Below are positions 14,673-21,716 of a stretch of 23,056 bases of DNA, in pieces. Below the pieces are notes generated by a model that saw only the letters and a list, made by a program, of their open reading frames with translations, had not been told where the DNA came from and did not search any database. The position numbers and the translations under genes are program-made. The first letter of the stretch is position 1; the number at the start of each line of letters is the position of its first letter. Source of the stretch: JBMZCV01 sp049613665 (lineage in GTDB: Bacteria > Bacteroidota > Bacteroidia > Chitinophagales > UBA2359); NCBI GenBank assembly GCA_049613665.1, contig JBMZCV010000072.1, positions 1 through 23,056 of the forward strand, in the 5' to 3' direction.

Positions 14673-14925
14673 TAAAATAAGTTTGTATATCTATTAAATT
14701 ATTTTTATCTCGCTCTGCAAATTGTTTTTCTAAAAAAGCTAAAAGCCTTTCTTAACAAACAATTTATCTGCTTATTTAATTTTGTCGCTAAATTAAGCTT
14801 TTATATATCTAAATCAAAAGCGAAAGGCATAATTTTTGAAAAATGTCGGCCGATAGGCTTTCAATTTATTTTTTTGATGGCTAAAATAAGTGCAAAAAAG
14901 TGTTAACTTTAAGGTATGCTCATTT

Positions 14926-15107
14926 CAATGATTCTGACATTTTTTATAACAATTTTCAGTCGAATAAAAAAACACCTTTTGGCAAGGGAAACATACTATT
15001 TTTCAGTTCAAAAGGCTATAAAATTTGCAAATAGTGGCCGCCTTAGCCTAAAAAAAATAGTATGTTTAAGTCTTTGATAAAAAAATGTATAAATGTCCGA
15101 ACTATTG
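14926..15107 (+). mobile_element. MITE-like palindromic element, family 1, copy 2
   Basis: A 182-bp element between sucC and the queuosine-precursor transporter, flanked by a 7-bp duplication, CTCATTT (14919-14925 and 15108-15114). It starts CAATGATTCTGACATTTT and ends AAATGTCCGAACTATTG. The inner arms AAACATACTATTTTT and AAAAATAGTATGTTT surround the centre ATTTGCAAAT. Its right half contains an ATG (15062) in frame with the transporter gene, so it could add 24 residues if used. Confidence 0.82.
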
Positions 15108-15133
15108 CTCATTTTTTAAAACGAAAAAATAAT

Positions 15134-15817
15134 ATGAAGCTTACTTTAGAAAAAAAACGACAAGCAGATACCATTTATTTACTGTTGGCAGCCTTATTTG
15201 TCGCAGCTTTAGTATCTTGCAATTTGATAGCCAACAAATTTATAACCGTAAATCTCGGTTTCAAAACTTTTGTGCTATCGGCTGGCGTATTGCCCTATCC
15301 TATCACTTTTTTGATTACCGATATTCTGTCGGAAATTTATGGACGCAAAAAAACAAATCGTGTGATTATAGCAGGTTTTTTCGCTTCTATGTTTGTGCTT
15401 TTTATTCTAAAACTCGGTGCTGCCTTTCCTGCTATTGCCGATTCACCTGTTAGTGATGAGATTTACAATACAACTTTTAGCAATGCCTGGAAAATCATAA
15501 TGGCTTCAATGCTTGCATATATTACTGCTCAATTGGTTGATGTGCGATTGTTTCATTTTTGGAAAAAACTCACTCATGGAAAAATGCTTTGGCTGCGAAA
15601 CAACGCTTCTACCATTTTTTCGCAATTGGTAGATACAGCGCTTGTCGTCACAATTATTTTTATTGGCACAAAAACATTTTCAGAAATTACGCCTATGATT
15701 TTCGACGGCTGGCTTTTCAAATCGCTTGTCGCACTCATTGATACGCCTTTTTTGTATGCAGCAACTTGGCTTTTTCGCAAGCATTTTGGTTTAGCTTTTG
15801 GCGAAGAATTTAAATAG
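15134..15817 (+). CDS. yhhQ: Queuosine precursor transporter (YhhQ/DUF165 family)
   Basis: A 227-residue inner-membrane protein with about six membrane helices that imports preQ0/preQ1 or queuine-like precursors for queuosine tRNA modification, as characterised for E. coli YhhQ. Family motifs are PYPITFLITDILSEIYG (54-70), followed by RKKTNR, and WLRNNASTIFSQLVDT (153-168). I chose the ATG at 15134 (MKLTLEKKRQADTIYLLL) because the first helix follows at normal spacing. The in-frame ATG at 15062 lies inside the MITE-like element and would add a 24-residue extension (MFKSLIKKCINVRT...) encoded by mobile DNA. Confidence 0.9.
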   Translation: MKLTLEKKRQADTIYLLLAALFVAALVSCNLIANKFITVNLGFKTFVLSAGVLPYPITFLITDILSEIYGRKKTNRVIIAGFFASMFVLFILKLGAAFPAIADSPVSDEIYNTTFSNAWKIIMASMLAYITAQLVDVRLFHFWKKLTHGKMLWLRNNASTIFSQLVDTALVVTIIFIGTKTFSEITPMIFDGWLFKSLVALIDTPFLYAATWLFRKHFGLAFGEEFK

Positions 15818-15857
15818 TTTTTAGTTTTGAGTACATAGTTTTCAGTTGCTTTTTGAT

Positions 15858-15917
15858 GAAAAATAGTATGTCTAAATGTTTCATAACTAAAAATTCAAAA
15901 TTTAAAACTAAAAACTA
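15858..15917 (+). repeat. Degenerate family-1 MITE fragment plus ACTAAAA-type motifs, unit 1
   Basis: GAAAAATAGTATGTCTAAATG resembles the right half of the family-1 element (AAAAATAGTATGTTTAAG). It then runs into TAACTAAAAATTC and AAAACTAAAAACTA heptamer-like text. A second, similar unit follows at 15936-15989, so the gap after yhhQ is a direct duplication of this composite. Confidence 0.45.
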
Positions 15918-15935
15918 CGAGTTTGCTCTTGCCTA

Positions 15936-15989
15936 GAAAAAATAGCATACCTAAATACTTGATAACTAAGAACTAAAAATTTAAAACTA
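15936..15989 (+). repeat. Degenerate family-1 MITE fragment plus ACTAAAA-type motifs, unit 2
   Basis: GAAAAAATAGCATACCTAAA, preceded by GCCTA and followed by CTTGATAACTAAGAACTA, matches unit 1. It also matches the right half of the family-1 element, including the GCCTTAGCC-like lead-in and CTTTGATAA. It ends at the stop codon of the helicase gene. Confidence 0.45.
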
Positions 15990-18641
15990 CAAATTCAAAA
16001 CTTCCATATTAGGATTAAGATTATAGACACCTCTTGACTTTCTAACAAATATTTTTTTATTGTATTTATCGGCTCTATTAACCTCATTTTTCGCCAAAAT
16101 AGAATTGACATATTGTCGTTTTTGGCGATAATCTGGCAAAATATTATCTGGCAAATCTTCAATGTATTCCATCACATCGTCCATACGCAAACCACGCAAA
16201 GCAGGTGGGTCATTTGGGCGAATAATATCGTTTCGAATAGCGATAAACATATTGAGCAAAAAGTATTCCATCGTTTTGATACTGATTTTCAAAATTCGTT
16301 CATCTGCTTTGATGCGTATATATTGACTTGTGAGTTGTGGATAAATCCTAGTAAACATTTTTGCCTTTAAAGTTTCGCCATAAGCACGCATAGCCGTTTG
16401 TAAAGGGGTTTGCCCAATATTATCTACTAATGTAATATCAGCTTCATTTTTCATCAAGTAGTCATACACTCGTTGCGAACCAAATTCTACGGCTATCAAA
16501 AGCCCTGTCATATCATCGTCTTTTGCTCTGAAATTTACGCCATATTTAACCACAAGTTTCTCTACACTATTGACTTGATTGTTTTTACACATAGAAAAAT
16601 ATCGCTTTCTATCTTTTTCATACTGTGCCATAAACTGTTTTGCTGGCTTATAAAAATAACGTTTCAGTTCTTTTATCAAATCAATTTGTGCATGTGTTTG
16701 GGCATATTCAAACAGTTGTTTGCGAGCTTCAAGGTCTGTCAATTGGTCATTAAAAGCACGTTTTTTAAGCTTTTCTACTTCTTTCGGTGTGAGGTATATC
16801 ACACCTTTTATGCGGTCTCTAATTTCTCTAGCTTGTTCTAGTTTTCCTTGCAATTCCAATCTTTTTGCTTCGGCCAGCCACTCGTTATCATCAGAAGCTT
16901 GCGTATCTAGTTGCAATTTATCTTGCGTTTTTCTCACTTGCAAGAGTTCGAGCAAATCGTGTTTTTTATTTTTTTCAATGATATACAAATTCTTCACAGC
17001 ACGAGTAAAAGCGACATACAAAGAGTTGATATAAAACTTAAAAGCTTCCAATTCTTTGTTACTTTTGTCTTTTGTGCGAGCAAAAATCATATTTTCGTCT
17101 AGCAAATCATCTGGCGAAACACCGCTTGTTATCTCACGAAATATTTTTTCGTTATCTGATATAAAATTGAGCAAAATAATGTTTTCATATTCCAAACCTT
17201 TTGCCTCTTGAATAGAAAAAACCAAAGGTGTTTTGAAGTAGCGTTTTACGGCTTCTTTCTGCTCATTATTCATGACCAAAACCGCAAATTTTGTAGAAGA
17301 TTGCGTTTTTGTGTTGAGTTCTTTTTTGATTTTTTCGTTTTCTTGAAAAAAGTTAATTTCGCCAGACACACTCGAAACCGTATCTATCAAATAGGTGCTT
17401 TCTTTGTCGATAGAGCCAAAACGTGCATTTTTTATCTTGAGTAAATCATTAGAAATTTTTGTTATTTGAATAGAATTTCTATAGTTTGTTTTTAGAATGC
17501 GAATAAAACTGCCTGTCATTTTGCTCGTGTAAAACATACTTTTCAGCTTTGACCACGAGAAAAAATTTGGATGAACAATTTGGTTTGAGTCGCCACTCAA
17601 CAAAAAATTATTCATTTTTTTCAAAGATTTTAGAATCAACATCAGTTGTATATTTGTCAAATCTTGCACCTCATCAACTACAATAAAGTCATAAGTTGGG
17701 CTTACTTTTTCGAGATAATTGTGTGAAACGATATTGGCATCGTAGTATTTTTTTTCGTTTAAAAAAGCGATATATTTTTCAAAAATATCATACACTTTTT
17801 CTCGCTCATCTTTCAGATAAATAGATTGTTTGACTCCTAAATTGACATAATCTTCACGGCTCAAATAGGCTTTATCAATGATAGAACCCGTTAGAACGCC
17901 CTTAAATTCTTCAAACAATTTGTAAGGTTCTCGAATTTTATAAGCTTGTTTGTAGCGATTTATCCAACGTTCAAAAGCTTTATAATTGATTTCTTTACCT
18001 TTCGGCAGCTTGATACTTTCGATATATTCACGAAACGACAAAAAATCAACTTCTTGTTTTTCGTTTTCATAAGCATTGCTATAATATGTCGTTTGAGAAT
18101 TTTCGACTAAATAGGAAGAGAGGGAAATATAGGCGATATTGCCACGCAAATATTTCATTTTTTCGAGTGTGAGAGCAGTTTTACCACTACCTGCCGAGCC
18201 AATAATAATGAGCGGAGTACTTAGCGAGAAAATTTCTTGCTGCTCGTCGTCTAGCGAAATTACCTTGTCCAAAATGTGAAAAGTCGCTTGTTTGTCATTC
18301 AGATATACCATTTTTTGTATATCTTCTGCTACCACATTTTCAGGTTTTCTTATTGTTTTAAAAGCACTTTCTTGTATTTTTGCACCACGCAAAAAACGTG
18401 ATTTTTCATACCTATGTTGGTGAATGACTTCTAAAAAAAGTAGATATTTTTTGTCTTTGTAGCTCGCAAATTTGAATAATAAACGGTTTGTTTGGTCAAG
18501 TTTAGCACGATAAAAGTTGGTATTAGGCATTTTTTTTACATCAGCAGACTTGAAATCGCCTTTTTTTAAAAAATTGCCTACCTTTTCAAATTGCTTTTTT
18601 ACACCTTTTGTATTTAATTCATTGTAATATAAAATTTCCAT
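15987..18641 (-). CDS. UvrD/Rep-like SF1 helicase with toxin-like N-terminus and ankyrin-like C-terminus
   Basis: An 884-residue cytoplasmic protein. Residues about 1-90 (FYRAKLDQTNRLLFKF ... LEVIHQHRYEKSRFL) resemble the RelE/ParE fold sequence pattern (inference). The SF1 helicase core follows: Walker A GSAGSGKT (148-155), Walker B DFIVVDEVQD (318-327), motif III LLSGDSNQ (347-354), motif IV TNYRNS (385-390), motif V QEAKGLEYENIILL (478-491) and motif VI YVAFTRAVKNLYII (542-555). A charged helical linker (585-660) leads to ankyrin-like repeats at about 676-750 (TGLLIAVEFGSQRVYDYLMK and TPLQTAMRAYG), then an unknown C-terminal domain. The plan recalls eukaryotic TRANK1/LBA1, which also pairs ankyrin repeats with a UvrD-like helicase. 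A role in genome conflict or RNA/DNA repair is possible but unproven. All core motifs are intact, so it is probably active. Confidence 0.88.
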   Translation of the reverse strand: MEILYYNELNTKGVKKQFEKVGNFLKKGDFKSADVKKMPNTNFYRAKLDQTNRLLFKFASYKDKKYLLFLEVIHQHRYEKSRFLRGAKIQESAFKTIRKPENVVAEDIQKMVYLNDKQATFHILDKVISLDDEQQEIFSLSTPLIIIGSAGSGKTALTLEKMKYLRGNIAYISLSSYLVENSQTTYYSNAYENEKQEVDFLSFREYIESIKLPKGKEINYKAFERWINRYKQAYKIREPYKLFEEFKGVLTGSIIDKAYLSREDYVNLGVKQSIYLKDEREKVYDIFEKYIAFLNEKKYYDANIVSHNYLEKVSPTYDFIVVDEVQDLTNIQLMLILKSLKKMNNFLLSGDSNQIVHPNFFSWSKLKSMFYTSKMTGSFIRILKTNYRNSIQITKISNDLLKIKNARFGSIDKESTYLIDTVSSVSGEINFFQENEKIKKELNTKTQSSTKFAVLVMNNEQKEAVKRYFKTPLVFSIQEAKGLEYENIILLNFISDNEKIFREITSGVSPDDLLDENMIFARTKDKSNKELEAFKFYINSLYVAFTRAVKNLYIIEKNKKHDLLELLQVRKTQDKLQLDTQASDDNEWLAEAKRLELQGKLEQAREIRDRIKGVIYLTPKEVEKLKKRAFNDQLTDLEARKQLFEYAQTHAQIDLIKELKRYFYKPAKQFMAQYEKDRKRYFSMCKNNQVNSVEKLVVKYGVNFRAKDDDMTGLLIAVEFGSQRVYDYLMKNEADITLVDNIGQTPLQTAMRAYGETLKAKMFTRIYPQLTSQYIRIKADERILKISIKTMEYFLLNMFIAIRNDIIRPNDPPALRGLRMDDVMEYIEDLPDNILPDYRQKRQYVNSILAKNEVNRADKYNKKIFVRKSRGVYNLNPNMEVLNL

Positions 18642-18755
18642 AGTACAGTTAAATTCGTAGTAAGTTTTTTTGAAAATGAAAACAAGAATACGAAAAAAAA
18701 GTGGTTTATGAAAATATTTTTTAGATATTGATTATTTGCTTTTATACAAAAGCTA

Positions 18756-19772
18756 TTATTTTTTTATCTTGTGTTTTTTATTTAGCAAAACATTATCTAA
18801 AGTCCAATCAACTTTTTCCTCAAAATTAAATTGTCGTATTTTACAATCTTTTTTCAAACAAAGCTTGCAAGACTCCGATAAACAAGGGTCGGTATGTATA
18901 AAAATTTCCAATTCCTTTTCTGTACCCATTTTCAGCATTTCTTCAAAAGCGTGTACTTCATCGTGAGACTCCTGCAAATTCCAATACCACGGCAGCGTCA
19001 AATGACAGTCGATATGCAAGGCAGAACCGTATTTGATGACTCGCAAATTGTGAATATCTATCCAATCATCTTTGCGATATTTATTGATGTGTTCTAGCAT
19101 TTCTTCGAGCAACAAATCGTCGGTTTCGTCCATAATTCCAGCTATGGCTTTGCGAATAATTTGGCCGCCTGTTATTGCAATGAGTGTTCCGAATAAAACA
19201 GCTATAACATTGTCTATCCAAAACCAATTTGTCAGAAAAATTAAGCCCAAACCTAGCACCAAACCTACGGTAGAATAGGCATCAGATTTGAGATGTTCGC
19301 CGCCAGCTACTAGCGTCATAGAATGGCTTTTTTCGCCTTGCCGAATCATCATTATGCCTAGAAAATAATTGATAAAACCAGCCAAAGCTGTGAGTGCTAT
19401 ACCAATATCTAAAGCCTGCAAATCGTTGGGATAGTATAAGTTATATATTGATTTTACAATAATTGATAAGCCTGCTATGATAATCAACATTCCTTCAAAA
19501 CCTGCCGATAAAAACTCTACTTTGCCATGTCCATAAGGGTGATTTCTGTCTTTTGGCAAAGCCGCAAATATCAAGCTCATTAATGCAACACTTCCTGCCA
19601 CTACATTGATGATAGATTCTAAAGCATCTGTCAAAATAGCATTGGAATGAGTGAGGAAATAGGCGACAAATTTTATCAATAACAATAAAATACCAACGCC
19701 TAAAGCTATACTTTGAATGCTAATGTTTTTTTGTTGTTTTTCTTGGTGTAAAAGATTTTCTGCCTTTGTCAT
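18756..19772 (-). CDS. Cation diffusion facilitator (CDF) family transporter
   Basis: A 338-residue inner-membrane metal exporter with about six helices and a cytosolic C-terminal domain. HPYGHGKVEFLSAGFEG (78-94) is the family loop signature. The helix 5 metal site HLKSD keeps the HxxxD pair (His160, Asp164). In helix 2 the matching pair reads ExxxN (Glu52, Asn56 in TDALESIINVV) instead of the usual H/DxxxD, so metal choice may differ from YiiP-like zinc/iron carriers. After the CDF dimer domain there is a Cys-rich tail with PCLSESCKLCLKKDC (297, 302, 305, 310), a likely extra metal-binding site. The substrate is not determined. The gene lies between sdaA and the helicase gene on the same strand, with gaps of over 100 bases, so it is probably transcribed separately. 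Confidence 0.9.
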   Translation of the reverse strand: MTKAENLLHQEKQQKNISIQSIALGVGILLLLIKFVAYFLTHSNAILTDALESIINVVAGSVALMSLIFAALPKDRNHPYGHGKVEFLSAGFEGMLIIIAGLSIIVKSIYNLYYPNDLQALDIGIALTALAGFINYFLGIMMIRQGEKSHSMTLVAGGEHLKSDAYSTVGLVLGLGLIFLTNWFWIDNVIAVLFGTLIAITGGQIIRKAIAGIMDETDDLLLEEMLEHINKYRKDDWIDIHNLRVIKYGSALHIDCHLTLPWYWNLQESHDEVHAFEEMLKMGTEKELEIFIHTDPCLSESCKLCLKKDCKIRQFNFEEKVDWTLDNVLLNKKHKIKK

Positions 19773-19960
19773 ATAAAGGGGGATAATATGATTTGTTGGG
19801 TTGATGAAGCATTTTAAATACTCCTTTTTTTCACTTGCAAAGAAACAAAAATCAGTCCATTATTTTTTAATTTTTTAGCTAATTTTTTTGGTGCTAAAAA
19901 GTTTTTACATGCAAAGTTTCTACGAAAAGCTTGTATCTTATAAATAAAGCAAATAGTTTA

Positions 19961-20000
19961 ACTAAAAACTAAAAACTAAAAACTAAAAACTAAAAACTAA
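19961..20000 (+). repeat. Tandem heptamer repeat (ACTAAAA)n
   Basis: Five full copies of ACTAAAA plus ACTAA run into the 3' end of sdaA, and the last copy supplies the sdaA stop codon (CTA on this strand is TAG on the other). Isolated ACTAAAA/AAAAACTA copies occur at 15905-15917, around 15961-15990 and just before the esterase ATG (near 21697-21709), so the motif is dispersed as well as tandem. Confidence 0.85.
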
Positions 20001-21385
20001 CTCCCTGGCATATTTCCCCAACCGTAAGCAGTCGCCAAACCACCTTTTGCAGTTTCCTTATACTTGCTACTCAAATCTTCGCCCGTTTGTCGCATCACTT
20101 CTACCACTTGGTCAAACGAAATAACGCCTTTTTCGGTGCGGCCCGAAGCCAACAAATACGCATTATACGCCTTGATTGCACCATTTGCATTGCGTTCTAT
20201 GCACGGAATTTGTACCAAACCTTTGATTGGGTCGCAAGTCATACCCAAATGATGTTCCATAGCAATTTCGGCAGCCGTACTGATGAGTTCAATGTTACCA
20301 TCTTCCAAAACATATGCAAACAAAGCCGCAGCCATTGCCGAAGCCGAACCAACTTCAGCCATACAGCCCAAAGCCGCACCAGAAATAGACGCATTTTCTT
20401 TGATAACAAAACCAATCATTGCCGCAACTAATAAACCTCTTTGCAACTCACGATGCGAAATTTGACAATCATCTTTTAAATAAGCCAAACAAGCAGGAAT
20501 AACGCCAGCCGCACCATTAGTAGGAGCTGTTACGACCAATTCGCCAGCCGCATTTTCTTCGGAAGTCGCCAAAGCGTAGGCGTTCATTCTAGCCATCAGA
20601 GCGTCGGCATATCGCTTTTTTTTGTCCATCGCCAAAGCTTTTGCATACATGGCTTTTGCTCTTCTATGCACATTTAAGCCGCCAGCCAAAATGCCTTCTT
20701 TGTGCAAGCCTCTATGTACGCTATCGTTCATCACTTGCATTATTTCGCTGATGCCTTCATAAATTTCTGCTTCACTTTTTCCTGTCAAAGCCATTTCATT
20801 CTGTATCAATAAATCGCCTAAATCTATTTTTTCGCTTTTTTGAATGACGACCAATTCATTCAAATTTTTATAAGAAAATTTGGGATTTCTCTTGGTTTTC
20901 GATGCTTGAACTACGCCTTCTTGCTGAATAAAGCCGCCACCAATAGAATAATAAATTTCGTCCATGACTTCCTCATAATTCAGCATCAAAATAAAACGCA
21001 TGGTATTTGGATGCCAATAAGGATTATTTTCGTACTGAAAAAAAATATCTTCTTCCACAAAAGGCAGCTTAAAATCTGGAAAAGGGATATTGAAAACTTC
21101 TCCTTTTACCGTAAAAACACGATTTAGGCGTTTAATATCTACCGTTTTTGGTTTTTCGCCATACAAACCAGCGACAATTGCCCTATCGGTGCCGTGTCCG
21201 TGTCCTGTTGCGGCCAAAGCACCATACAATTCTACTCTGATGCGATAAGCTGTGCTAGGTTTTTGTTGCATGATTTCAATGGCGTGTTCTCTGAAACGTG
21301 CTGCGGCTTTCATCGGAGCAACCGTATGAGAACTAGAAGGGCCAGGCCCTATTTTAAAAAGCTCGAAAAAAGATGTACGAATCAT
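19997..21385 (-). CDS. sdaA: L-serine ammonia-lyase (L-serine dehydratase), single-chain iron-sulfur type
   Basis: A 462-residue cytoplasmic enzyme that deaminates L-serine to pyruvate and ammonia using an oxygen-sensitive [4Fe-4S] cluster. It has the beta-domain start FELFKIGPGPSSSHTVAPMKAA, the GTDRAIVAGL segment, GGGFI (149-153), TAPTNGAAGVIPA (286-298) and EHHLGMTCDPIKGLVQIPC (377-395). Cluster-ligand cysteines are Cys341 (GCMAEVG), Cys384 and Cys395. The protein ends WGNMPGS, without the C-terminal cysteine reported to cap the cluster in the Legionella enzyme. The length is normal for the fused alpha-beta form. It is transcribed alone. The tail of the gene overlaps an ACTAAAA tandem repeat, and a family-1 palindromic element lies upstream at 21432. 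Confidence 0.96.
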   Translation of the reverse strand: MIRTSFFELFKIGPGPSSSHTVAPMKAAARFREHAIEIMQQKPSTAYRIRVELYGALAATGHGHGTDRAIVAGLYGEKPKTVDIKRLNRVFTVKGEVFNIPFPDFKLPFVEEDIFFQYENNPYWHPNTMRFILMLNYEEVMDEIYYSIGGGFIQQEGVVQASKTKRNPKFSYKNLNELVVIQKSEKIDLGDLLIQNEMALTGKSEAEIYEGISEIMQVMNDSVHRGLHKEGILAGGLNVHRRAKAMYAKALAMDKKKRYADALMARMNAYALATSEENAAGELVVTAPTNGAAGVIPACLAYLKDDCQISHRELQRGLLVAAMIGFVIKENASISGAALGCMAEVGSASAMAAALFAYVLEDGNIELISTAAEIAMEHHLGMTCDPIKGLVQIPCIERNANGAIKAYNAYLLASGRTEKGVISFDQVVEVMRQTGEDLSSKYKETAKGGLATAYGWGNMPGS

Positions 21386-21431
21386 GGCATTTTATTTAGA
21401 AGTTAGTTATATTTTGTTGAATAGCTATAAT

Positions 21432-21612
21432 CAATGATTCGGACATTTTTTATAACAATTTTCAGTTTAATAAAAAAACACTTTTGGGCAAGCGAAACAT
21501 ACTATTTTTCAGTTCAAAAGACCACTAAATTTGCAAATATTGGTCGCCTTAGCCAGAAAAAATAGTATGTTTAAGCCTTTGATAAAAAAATGTATAAATG
21601 TCCAAACCATTG
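21432..21612 (+). mobile_element. MITE-like palindromic element, family 1, copy 3
   Basis: A 181-bp element flanked by a 5-bp duplication, ATAAT (21427-21431 and 21613-21617). It starts CAATGATTCGGACATTTT and ends AAATGTCCAAACCATTG. The inner arms AAACATACTATTTTT and AAAAATAGTATGTTT are perfect complements, and the centre is ATTTGCAAAT flanked by GACCACT/ATTGGTC arms. It sits between the divergent sdaA and CE1-esterase genes, about 105 bases before the esterase ATG. Confidence 0.83.
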
Positions 21613-21716
21613 ATAATGTCTTTGTAAAGATATATATTTTGTTAAAACAAAGTATTTTTTTGCTTATAAATATTGTCATAAAAAGCCTTTTACGGCTAAA
21701 AACTAAAATTTAAATT

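Noticed and set aside
21531..21713. A 60-codon frame crossing family-1 element copy 3
   Set aside because: Most of it lies in the palindromic element, it has no homology and it stops just before the esterase start. The equivalent frame in copy 2 differs in length and reading context.
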